A stretch of 64,000 bases of DNA from assembly GCF_001659605.2 (NCBI RefSeq), contig NC_035161.2, positions 31,481,691 through 31,545,690 of the forward strand, written 5' to 3'. Numbering within the stretch: the stretch's first letter is position 1; each line of letters opens with the position of its first letter. Below are positions 24,107 to 34,729 of this stretch, piece by piece. The notes beneath the pieces were generated by a model that was not told where the DNA came from, searched no databases, and saw only the letters and a program-made list of their open reading frames with translations. This stretch comes from Manihot esculenta (taxonomy: Eukaryota > Streptophyta > Magnoliopsida > Malpighiales > Euphorbiaceae). The position numbers and the translations under genes were made by a program.

Positions 24107-27100
24107 TATGGACTACTAATGGAAGCTGGAGGGTGCTATATATCCTTGAAAAACAGAGCAACACAAAGATGGTTCTTGTTCTCTGGATTGTATAGAGACT
24201 AGACAGAAAGAATATAAGAAGACAAAGAAAATTTGTTGAGTTTAATCACGGAGAAAAGGGGATGATAGAAATACAGATTAAGCTTAAAGAGTTGATGCCA
24301 AAGAATCAGGGAAGAAGCTTTAATGGCAGTTCACATGGAAAGAAGCTTAAAGAGTTGGCAAGAGGGAAAGAGAAGGAAAGTTGATGAAAAATGCGAAAAA
24401 TTGTGAATTTTTGTAATTGGCCAATGAATTATTCTTAGATTGTTGTAAATAATACGGAGAATATGATACTTTTGAACTTTTTCTGTTTCTGTGAATGTTC
24501 ATTCAAATCATTACAATTATATTATATGAAACAAAAAAGAGAATTTGATTTGGAGGATTAAGACTTTTCAACTTGATGATAAAGAAAAGAAATTTTCAAC
24601 TTTCAAATTTATGGAATTGTTTGTTGGGGGAGAAGGAAAATAAAACTGTCGTTTAATTTCCCCACTTTTTTTTCCCTCTAACTTCCAATTTATGGAAAAA
24701 TAAAATAAAATAAAATAAACGGTATCGTTTCCTTCACTGTTTATGAATATTTGAATCATCTATTCTTAATGGAGATAAACTACCACATACGCGTTATTGT
24801 GCAGCCGCCTTCTTCATTTAATTAATTAATTAATTAAAAAAGCTGAAAAACAGAGACTCATGGCTGCTTCTTTTTAGTTGCATTAACAGATTAATGTCGC
24901 CTTCTAGATGGAACAAATAAATTATTCAATTCAATTTGATTATTTTTGTAATATAAAAATAGAATAAAATCAAATCAAATAATTTGAATTTTTTAAAAAT
25001 AAAACTCAAACCGAAGTAGATTAAAGAAAACTAAATTTTCCAAATTAAATCCTTAATCCCTGATTAACAAGTAAGAATAGATACAAATTTCATTACGATC
25101 CAAAAAAAGCTTTGTTTAAAGTAGTTAGGGCATTCATTTCATTAAATTAGAAGATTAAATACGGAACACAATTGATTTCTCCAAAATCCAATGAGAAGAA
25201 ACCTAAGTAAATGTGAGGGTCTGATTACATGCAGAATCCATTAGGAGGCAGTATGAGTGGCTCTGCTAACACTGAAGCTCAAGATTAATATTTTTGCATG
25301 AATTTTCTTTTCAAAGTTTTCACGGCTCATGGTCCAAGTACATAATGCGCAGCCCATGGTCCCAAACATAATGGGTTCCTAGCTAAAGAGAACCAACCCA
25401 AACCATAACCCACATACCTAAAAACACCAACAAAGGAGTGAAAGAAGCTGATGCCTTGAGCTACTAATTCTCGTGATGGGCCAGTTCCGGTCAGATTTCA
25501 CTTTGAAATTATTGATTCAGTAGACTTTACGGTTTGAACCAATTTCAATTCAAAACGAATATAACAACAATTTTTTTATGACTATTTGTGTTAATCATGG
25601 CCCAATGCTGAATCACTTGGATCAACATCTCTACTGGCTCTCATGAATAGCCTGCATAAAATTAAGCAGCCTACAACAATAAGTTCTCAATTGCTACGGT
25701 CTATGAACAGTAGCAACTGAGAACATTGCTTTACTTTTTTTACCATTTATTTGCATTTTTTTTCACGTGCCCTCATTGCCTGCCCAAATTAAGCTTGCAA
25801 TTCCTTAATTTCTCTTCTGTTCGCCCATAAACAATGTTTCTTGCTCAATTTATCAATCTATCTCCGCAATAAAATGACACTGTTTCATGGAGAGACTACG
25901 TCTAACTATTTTACCATTGTTTATCTCTTCTCTTGTCAATGCATTGTCATCCTTTGGTCGCTCCCCTGTCGCTCCCATAGGATAGTACCGTCTTTGCATG
26001 TGTCTGTTCATCAGGCGTTCTCTTCCATAATATCTCAACGTTGCGTCCTCTAAAACCCCTTTCTTACTCACCGCCACAGCTTTCAGCCTGTGCCTTATTT
26101 CTCTCTTCTCCCCATCAATGCACTGCCGTCCGTTTGTGAGGGCGTGGCTGTTCACGGGTCTTCGTTTCTACCGTTAGTTTTTCCTACGTATTCTCTCACT
26201 ATTGTCTCTTCTTAATCCCTAGTGATTCTTGCACCATAATGACCATACATTGTCTTACATGCGTCTTAATTCATGTTGACTGAACACTTAATCTATTCCG
26301 CATTTTAATGGTCACGTATTTTAGTCCTTTTTATTTTTTTTTACTTTGGCCGCTCGAACGATGTTGTCTTTCTCTTTTTACCATTGTTATCCCTTAGATC
26401 ACTGTCTTTTTTTCAGAAAAATTATTTGCATGGTTGTGTGCTGAGTGGTGCAGTTAGAATTTCTTTTTATTTTTAGTGGCCAAGTATTCTTATATATGGA
26501 TCTATATAATGTTAGCGTTGACTGGACTCTATTTGTTCCACGAATGTCTCTATGCATCAGTACTCTGTTTTGTAAGCAGTTCCACATGTGACTTGTGTTC
26601 GAAATTTGACTTTATCTTATTAATTTTTAATTTACTTGGCTTTAATTATTTGATGCTTTAATTATTTATTGGTGGTTTATTAAACGTGATATCTAACTGC
26701 TTTTTTAATACTTCTTCAGAACATTATTAGTTCTTTTAATAGATTTAATTGTTAATTGATCATTTAATATCAATTCATTTTCTTTTTTAATTACATACTT
26801 AGCTTTTATCTTTATACATTATACTCTGCGCTTTATTAATTATTTTTCTAAATTTAATAGGATATTACTGCGATTAACAGGCTCCAAATTTGCGGATTTC
26901 ATTTTACCTATAAATAGCAAGTATCATTCTTTTATCTGTATGATTGCCTTCTAAATTGATTTTATGTAGTCTTTATACTTTTTTTTTCTGTCTTTTCACA
27001 ATATTTTCTGTCTTTTTGTTTTAGATTCTTACTGACTTTTTGCTTTAGATTCTTACTAACTTCTCATCCTTTATTGCAGCACTGCTATTTAACCTTCTTT

Positions 27101-28435
27101 CCCCTTTGTATTACTGTTGTGGTTTTGCTTCATCTTTATACCTTTTTGTATAATGCTATTTTATACCTTATTATGCAACTGTTAATATAAATTACAGATT
27201 ATTGATTCATAATTAAAAATTTTAAATATTAAAATTTATTCAAATTTAATAAATTAATAAATAAACTAAAACTCGTAAAGTATAAAATCTTAATTTTTAT
27301 TTTCAAATCCTTTAAATTAGTACCGATCTAAATGTTGAGAAAAAAGAACATATGAATAGAATAATGAGTTGTGTATTTGTTGTTATTTTCTAATTATTAA
27401 ATAAACGTTATTACCTTTAAATAGTGATCTCACTGTTTTCATTCGATTATATCAATTTTTATTTTTTATTTTTTATTATCAAAGATAGAAATACAGACGA
27501 ATTAGGATTGAAATAAACTATTGTTTTACCTGGTAATTATGTGAAGTTTAGAAACTAGCAGTGCTTTACAAAACTTGAAAGAGTAGAAATTCCATTTGGT
27601 TACTAAACATAAGATAATGGTAGAATTCCTTAGATTTTTTTAAAAAATAAAAGTGTCCACAATAATAATTAGGAAGGCAAAAGAGAACAAGGGGTGACCA
27701 AGTTTTCAAACACGCCCAAAAAGGAACCTGTTTATACATCTTCAACAAGCTGAAAAGACTCGTAAGCTACAGTAATTCCTTTAAAAAAAATAATAATAAA
27801 AAAAAAGGAAAAGGAAATGATGATGGTGATGTGGACTGTGTAGGGTGGTGCAGCCTCCATGGTCCAAAAAGTGACTTCTTCCTTTCATTAATGATTCTGA
27901 TAACCCAAAATGCACAATTTAAGAAAGAATTTCTATGAAAAGCACAGCTTTTATGGTTACACAAGATAAGGCTTCCACCCCCAACAAACACACAAAAAAA
28001 TGGTGAGATGGGCCATTATAAAAACAAATAATTTTTAATTTATGTAATAGAATTTACATAGTCATCCATAGGAATCAATATTTTTTATGTGAGATGACAA
28101 AAGCATTGCCATATGATGACATGTCAAGTGGGCAGAGATGGATTTTTTATGCATGTTATTTAGAAGAAGAAGAAGGGCAATGAAATGAATAATTGAAAAT
28201 GCACTCAATGGAAGCATTGATTCATAGGATTAAATGATGGGCAAGAAAACAAAAAAAAAGGCAAATATATAAAAATGGACAGAAGAAGAGAATGGCCCCC
28301 CAAAAATTCCACTGAAAAGAGGGGGAGGGGATGGTGTCGGTAACCGCTCCAGTAACCAATCCAATCACTCCATTTGCTTCGGTTCAGTTCTGTAACTCTA
28401 AAAAAATTACTATTCTAATAATTATTTTAAATAAA

Positions 28436-28459
28436 ATATATATATATATATATATATAT
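28436..28459. repeat. (TA)n microsatellite
   Basis: A run of about twelve TA units, flanked by A/T-rich DNA. Confidence 0.85.
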
Positions 28460-29878
28460 TTTTTATATTATCAAATTATCACTTTAATAATTCATAATTT
28501 TTATCTTATAAGTTTGGTTAAATTGTCATCCCCTTTAAAATTTAAATATAATTTTTAATAATTTTAAAAACAATATCTATATAGATTATATAATTTTAAT
28601 TTCATAAATTTAAATATTTATTTATAATTAGTATTAATTTTTCACTTTAATATTCAAACATAATAATTGATAATTAAAAAAACAACATATTATCTAATAA
28701 TTTTATATTATCAATTTATTTATATTTTTTATAATGATTTAATTTTTAATTTAAAATTAAAATATTTATCAAAAATTATATTTTTATTAAAATTAATAAT
28801 ATATAAATAATCTAAATTAAAATATAATGCATGTCAGCAAAAATTAAAAAATTATGAGTCCCTAAACAGTTCATATAGAATCAAAAGAATATTATTTTAA
28901 AAATTTTATTATTTTAAATATATATATCATTAAATTATTATTAATTCAATCTTAATTTTGATAACTATTTATTTAAATATTTTTAGATTTTTATATCTTA
29001 ATTTTAATTTCATGTACTTATCTCATCCATTCCTCAAAATAAAAATCAATATAAATATAATTATTTTAAATTAATTTATATTAAATAACAATTTATCATT
29101 TTAGCGATTTTCAATTTCTAATTATTATATAATTATGTTTTAAAATACTTCACATGATAATAAAAGGTAACTTTGATATTATTAAATTTATTACTACTAA
29201 ATAATAGTCTAATTAAAATTTTTAAATGTTATTATAATTAAAAAAAATAAATTTCATAATTTTTTTAAAAATAATAGTAATAGATATTTATCTCACTTTT
29301 ATTTATATTATAAATATTTTTTGCTCTAAATAAATATAATGAATCATAGACAAATTAAAAATAAATATTAAATGAATTAATTTTATAATTATTAACTATA
29401 TAATTTATAAAAAAAATTTATATAGAAATTCTTAAAATTGTTAATTGTATATAGCTCTATTAATAATATTATTAATATTTTTAAATTTATGCAATAAGGT
29501 AATTAATGAAAAATATATTTTTTAATTTTAAAAGAGAAAACGTTACTTATAAAGAGATATATATTTATTGATTATGCAAAAATTCTTTTTAATAATAAAA
29601 TTATATATTTAATTAATCAAAATTATATTTTTTAATAAAAGAAAGTTAACATTAAAATAGAAAATATTTTAACTAATTAAATTAAAAATCTAACTACAAT
29701 TATCAAATTTATACCTATACAATATGACAATAATATCATTATTTATTTAGTTAATTAATTATTAATAAATAAACCATATCCATATATATTTACAAAAATA
29801 TTTAATTTCACACTTTTATAAATATTTAAAAATTTATTTTTACATTAATTTTATTATATGATATAACTTTATAATTAT

Positions 29879-29883
29879 CATAT
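29879..29883. repeat. Target-site duplication, left copy (CATAT)
   Basis: CATAT directly precedes the 5' LTR; the same five bases follow the 3' LTR at 39771-39775. This marks the exact insertion site. Confidence 0.9.
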
Positions 29884-32142
29884 TGTAATACCCGGCTAGA
29901 CCCCGGTATCGGAATTCCTACGTTCCGGCGGATTTTCCGTTGGAAGTCGGGATTCGAGGATGTCGGAGCTTGCCCTAAGGGTATGAGAAAGGTTTTTAAG
30001 ATGGTTTTTAAAGTGTTTTTATCATGTTTGCATGTTTTGAGTTAAGAAAATTGAGTTTTGAAAGGAAAAGGCCAAGGGGACAAAAGTCAGGTTCGGCCGC
30101 CGAAGGTGAAGTTCGGCCGCCGAAAGTTGCATGGTTTCGCATGCACGTTAGGCCGCCGAAGGAAGAGTCGGTTGGTCACTACAAAAGCCCTTTTGCCCGA
30201 GACTTGAGTGTGAAACACTCTGTTTTTGGGTCAAAGGTAGGTTCAAGCTCTCCTTGGTGTGATTTCTCATATTTTTCTCAAATCCTGCATGTTTTAACTT
30301 GATTTGAGCTTTGTTTTAGAGATTTGAGCAAAAGGAAGCAAAGTTGAGCACTTGGAGAGTTTGATTGAGTTTTTCCCCATCTCCAAGCTTGGATCATCAA
30401 TCCTCTAGGTCTTCAAGAGGTAAGCATGGATCCTCACCTCCCCTTATGTTTAAAGCAAGTTTTAGAAGTTTTAAGAGAGTTTTATGGCATGTTTTGGGGT
30501 ATAAGCATGAGTTTGAGCATATGTTGATCATATGCGTTTTGTTGTTGTTTTTGGGGCTTGAACTAGTTTTTAGGCCTCTATATGCATGAGTTATGTTATA
30601 TGTTAGTTGAGAAGTGTTGGTATGCATGTTATGGGTGTTTGATAGGATGTGGAGGCTGAGAGCATGAGTTGTGCTCGGATTCTGCCTTTCTGGAGAATCC
30701 AGGTTCGGCCGCCGAAGTAAGGTTCGGCCGCCGAACCCCTTGTGGAGGCAGTTTCGGCTGCCAAACTTTGCCCCCGAAAGCTAGGCTTTTGGGTGAGAAA
30801 GGGGCTTTCGGCCTCCGAAAGAGGGAGTTCGGCCGCCGAAAGTGCATGAGTTTCGTCTCTGGACGAGACTTTCGGCCGCCGAAGGTGCCGCTGAACATGC
30901 CTGAGTTTCGTCTCTGGAGAGGGGTTTCGGCCGCCGAAAGTGCCGCCGAAAGTGCCCAGTCCAGCCTTCTTTTGCCCATTTTTCCATGCATGCCTATGAT
31001 GTTTTAGAGGGGTTTTGGGGAGATATTAAGAGTTATGTTTAAGTAAGTTTGGTCCTCATTTGAGTCCACCTGTGTAGGTGCGGACCCGAGAGACCAAGGA
31101 GGCCCACAGAGTTAGAGTTACAGAGACTGCTCAGCAGTTGACAAAGGTGAGTGGAACAGAACTTTATTTTAAAAGTTAAGAACTGTTTTAGCATGATTCA
31201 TGCATCATTATGCCATGTGTATGTAGGATGCTTTGCATTAGTATTCATCAAGTTGATGCATTGCATTATTACTTGTATATGTGGATTGGACCGAGGCGAT
31301 CTCAATAGCCCATAAGTCTGTCATTATTGTATGTCCTGTGTGAGCTCCTTTGGGGCCGGGCATTTACCTTGGATGAGTCCTGTGAGAGCCCTTATAGGGT
31401 CGGGCACCATGAGTAGTTAGTGAAAGACCTGTGTGAGCTCCTTTGGGGGCCGGGCACTGACAGAGGGAGTTTTGGGATCATGTCCAATCCGAGATGTGAA
31501 ATGTTTGTGCAGTGATGCATCATATGATAGCATGTTTTAAATGTGATTTTTTATAGATTCCGCTCACTGGGCTTTAGCAGCTCATCCCTCTCCCTAACCC
31601 CATTTTTCAGGGCCTCAGAGAAGAGAAAGAGAAAGAGAAAGCAAGGGTAAAGGCATATGTAATAGTATAGAATAGTGGACATGATAATGATGTACAGTAC
31701 AGAGTTTATGTAATGTATAGAAATGATGTAATAACAAGTTATGTATTGAGTTATAGAATTGTGCTTGGCCCTAGTGTATGTTTATCCCTTTGCACATGAT
31801 CATTGTATGATTGAGATAATGTTGTTATGATGCGCTAGGCTTGGTGCATGGTAGTCTTTCTATCTCTGTAGTTACTGTATGGTACCATAGCAGGTATCAC
31901 TCTTCGAGTGCATACAGACAGAGCATGCATAGTCCAGGCTTAGTTGATGAGAAAAGAAAAGATAGTCAAACAAAGAAAAAAAAAAAAAAAGGAAGAGTAA
32001 GTAACAGTTTTAAGCTTAAGTATGATCATGTATGGGATTTATCAGGTACACAGAGTTGACAGTAGGCTTACTACGGGTCCCGGCGGCCTTAAGCCGATCT
32101 GGATTCTAGTGCCGGTGATGGTCCGGTAAGCGGGCTGTTACA
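29884..32142 (+). repeat. 5' LTR (2,259 bp)
   Basis: Begins TGTAATACCCGGC and ends GCGGGCTGTTACA, so the outer TGTAA/TTACA are inverted. It carries two clusters of TTCGGCCGCCGAA and variants (30091-30165 and 30709-30955), and three imperfect 45-bp direct repeats beginning at about 31335, 31379 and 31428. Near 31980 is a run of 15 A. It should hold the element's promoter and polyadenylation signals, but I cannot fix the TSS. Short open frames inside it are by-products of the G/C-rich repeats. Confidence 0.95.
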
Positions 32143-32145
32143 GAT

Positions 32146-32157
32146 TGGTATCAGAGC
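32146..32157 (+). other. Primer-binding site (tRNA-iMet)
   Basis: TGGTATCAGAGC starts three bases after the 5' LTR. It is the standard plant PBS complementary to the 3' end of initiator methionine tRNA. Confidence 0.93.
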
Positions 32158-32428
32158 ATAGGGCCTCTAGAGTACGGTGTGCTAAGCTAAGAGGCTCAGG
32201 GATTAGAGATATCTCACATCGGAAAGAGGTTGTGTTAGAGGGCAAGCACAATAGGAAGATCATGTCCACTAGGATAGGATGTTGAGTCCTGTCTTGATGT
32301 GTAATGCCATGATTTTATGCATGTGCATTTAATGCTATGCTATGATATGCTATGCTATGAGTTGAGTGTTCATGTTGTTACATGGATCCTATGATGCTAA
32401 AGTTCATGTTATGTTTTCAGAAGCTAAG

Positions 32429-34729
32429 ATGAGAGGAACCCGTCGATCAGCTAGATTGACTGGAGCTCCGCCCGAGAATGAGGGTATGGAAGGGCGTCCC
32501 CCTGCTTTGCCAAGAGCTATGTCCCAAAGGGCAGGCAGAGAAAGATCATCAAGGGACCCTAGAAGGTCTTTTGATGAAAGCAGGAGGGAGCCAGAACAGA
32601 GAAGAAGATCTAGTGATACAAGGGAAGAGATGGATGTGGATCCAAGAAGGGATGGAGGGTTAGGTGTTGGCACTACAGAGGAGGATGTGGGATCATCACA
32701 GGGAGGCGGTCAGGCCTCGGGGTATGGTTATCCACCCCACTATCAGCCCTACCCACAGGGCCCAGGATATTCGATGGGAGGTACATCGGATTATCCTAGT
32801 TTTCACCCATATCCCACATATATGCCTTATCCACCGTATTACCCCCCATATCCACCATATCCCATGTATCCACCCTCACCTTTTTACCCCAGTCCAGCAT
32901 ACTCTACACCAGAGAGTTCTGCACCTCCCCCACCACCACCAGTGGTACAACCAGAAGCCCCAGTTATCCAAACACCTCAACCTGGCCCATCTGTGAGGAG
33001 CAGGGTAAAGATGACTGATTACCTAAAGTTAGATGCTCCTAAGTATCAATCCGGAGATGATCCGTTTGAGTACATTAAAGCAGTCAAGATGATAGCAGAT
33101 GAGCTAGGGGCAGATGATACCAGAGCCATTCAGATGGCAGGGTTCACTTTAAAATGTAAGAAGGCAAAGGAATGGTTTGGCGTCTATGTGGACCCTAGGT
33201 TGGATAACATGTCTTGGGAGGAGTTTGCTAATGAGTTTGCCGGATGGGCATTCCCAGATAGTTCGAAAGAGCTAAAGATGATAGAGTTTGAGCAGCTCAA
33301 GCAGACAGAGGATATGAGTATTGATGAGTTTACTGATAGGTTTATAGAGTTGCTGTGGTATGCAGGACAGGCCTATGATACTGAACAGAAAAAGGCCAGG
33401 AGGTATGCTATGAAACTGCATTCCAGGTATTCCTCCTTGATCCATGCAGCCGAGAGGGAGAGTTTCCACACCGTGGTGGATTTAGCACGGAGAATGGAGG
33501 CGAGTGCCATTATACAGGGTACAGTGAAACAGCAGCCGGCACAGTCTTCTGGTTCTAAGACCCCAGGTAGGGGTAAGTCAGATCCCTCTTCACAGGGTGC
33601 AGCAACTTCCAGTGGTAAGAAGTGGAGTGTTTCCACGCAGAAGTCGAGGAAGAATAAGTTCTGGAACAAGATTAAAGCAGGTCTGGGATTGGGCAGTGGC
33701 ATGAGTTCAAGCTCAGAGGTTCCAGTGTGTAGTAGGTGCGGTAAAGCGCACAGAGGAGTTTGTCGCTTTGGGATTACAGGATGTTATAGGTGCGGCCAGG
33801 AGGGACACATGGCTCGTGAGTGCCCTCAGGCATCTTTCACGGCACCATCCCAGCAGACAGCTCCAGCTAGCATGCCACAGCCACCAGTTTCAGTTATGAC
33901 GCAGGGCAGAGGCAGAGGGAGAGGGTCAGCCTCTTCATCTGCGGGTCCCCGAGGTGGAGGTCCGTCAGCTCCGGCGCGGATTTTCACGATGACACAGCAG
34001 GAGGCAAACACTTCTAACACCGTGGTGTCAGGTAATCTCCTCATTGGGTGTTCTGAGGTGTATGCTTTGTTAGACCCTGGTGCTTCACATTCCTTTGTTG
34101 CTCCCAGAGCCATAGAGAGAGTGGGTTTGATGACGTCTGGGTTAGAGTGTCCCCTATGGGTCAGTGGCCCTAAGTGTGATCCATCGTTGGCAGAGACAGT
34201 CTGTCGACATAGTCCAGTGTTTATAGATGGTAGATGCCTTCCAGCTGACCTTGTGGTTCTAGAGTTGACAGATTTTGATGTCATTCTAGGGATGGATTGG
34301 CTATCTGCATATGGTGCTACCTTGGACTGCAGAGACAAGGTAGTTAAGTTCAGAGATGAGGATGGATCTGAGTTTGTCTTCAGAGGAGACAGGAGGGGCA
34401 CGCCTAGAGGTCTGATATCAGCCCTACAGGCTCGTAGGTTGCTCAGGAGGGGATGTCAGGGGTATCTAGCTCATGTGAGAGAGCTAGACAGTCAGGTTAG
34501 GGACCCCAGTTCAGTGCCCGTAGTCAGAGAGTTTCCAGATGTGTTTCCAGATGAGCTTCCAGGACTACCATCTGATAGGGAAATAGAGTTCGAGATAGAG
34601 TTAGTGCCTGGTACCAGACCGATCTCTATTCCTCCCTACAGGATGGCACCAGCAGAGCTAAAAGAGTTGAAAGAGCAGCTACAGGAGTTGGTAGATAAGG
34701 GTTTCATCCGTCCAAGTACCTCACCCTAG
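32429..34729 (+). CDS. Retrotransposon gag and aspartic protease, ending at an internal TAG
   Basis: 766 codons from the ATG at 32429 (MRGTRRSARLTG...); an in-frame ATG at 32366 would add 21 residues and is less likely. The N-terminus is charged, followed by a Pro/Tyr-rich stretch (about residues 105-170). The gag core (about 195-370) contains ADELGADDTRAIQMAGFTLK and WEEFANEFAGWAFP. A CCHC zinc knuckle lies at Cys452, Cys455, His460 and Cys465. The aspartic protease has its catalytic Asp549 in LLDPGASHSFV, with Pro where many relatives have Ser or Thr, and VILGMDWL further on. The frame then enters the RT N-terminal region and stops at TAG (34727-34729). The pol segment resumes in the same frame right after this codon, so it is a nonsense interruption and not a frameshift. 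Confidence 0.9.
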   Translation: MRGTRRSARLTGAPPENEGMEGRPPALPRAMSQRAGRERSSRDPRRSFDESRREPEQRRRSSDTREEMDVDPRRDGGLGVGTTEEDVGSSQGGGQASGYGYPPHYQPYPQGPGYSMGGTSDYPSFHPYPTYMPYPPYYPPYPPYPMYPPSPFYPSPAYSTPESSAPPPPPPVVQPEAPVIQTPQPGPSVRSRVKMTDYLKLDAPKYQSGDDPFEYIKAVKMIADELGADDTRAIQMAGFTLKCKKAKEWFGVYVDPRLDNMSWEEFANEFAGWAFPDSSKELKMIEFEQLKQTEDMSIDEFTDRFIELLWYAGQAYDTEQKKARRYAMKLHSRYSSLIHAAERESFHTVVDLARRMEASAIIQGTVKQQPAQSSGSKTPGRGKSDPSSQGAATSSGKKWSVSTQKSRKNKFWNKIKAGLGLGSGMSSSSEVPVCSRCGKAHRGVCRFGITGCYRCGQEGHMARECPQASFTAPSQQTAPASMPQPPVSVMTQGRGRGRGSASSSAGPRGGGPSAPARIFTMTQQEANTSNTVVSGNLLIGCSEVYALLDPGASHSFVAPRAIERVGLMTSGLECPLWVSGPKCDPSLAETVCRHSPVFIDGRCLPADLVVLELTDFDVILGMDWLSAYGATLDCRDKVVKFRDEDGSEFVFRGDRRGTPRGLISALQARRLLRRGCQGYLAHVRELDSQVRDPSSVPVVREFPDVFPDELPGLPSDREIEFEIELVPGTRPISIPPYRMAPAELKELKEQLQELVDKGFIRPSTSP
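34727..34729 (+). other. In-frame TAG interrupting gag-pol
   Basis: The stop follows ...RPSTSP and precedes [12 protein letters not shown], within the well-conserved start of the RT domain where the family normally has Trp, one base change away. It lies well after protease, not at the usual gag/pol boundary. Confidence 0.85.

Larger units (their letters stand above)
24107..29883. other. Gene-poor A/T-rich region between the lipase gene and the retrotransposon
   Basis: 24107-24400 is probably the lipase promoter and 5' UTR. The remainder has no frame with coding character. Simple repeats seen: an (AAAAT)n run at 24695-24719, (TTAA)n at 24817-24835, and (TA)n at about 28436-28459. The part 25780-27180 is less extreme in base composition and pyrimidine-rich on the + strand, perhaps an old mobile element, but no domain or termini are recognised. 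From 28390 to 29880 it is almost purely A and T. Confidence 0.5.

Noticed and set aside
24695..24835. Short regular repeats considered as a CRISPR or tandem array
   Set aside because: Simple (AAAAT)n and (TTAA)n microsatellites in a plant genome; no spacers.
25853..26155. 100-codon minus-strand frame in the 25-27 kb spacer
   Set aside because: No recognised domain, no conserved motif, and no neighbouring exons; treated as chance.
30024..31007. Several open frames inside the LTRs (and their copies at 37664-38635)
   Set aside because: They are caused by the G/C-rich 13-mer array and occur on both strands of the LTR. They have no domain and no support as genes.
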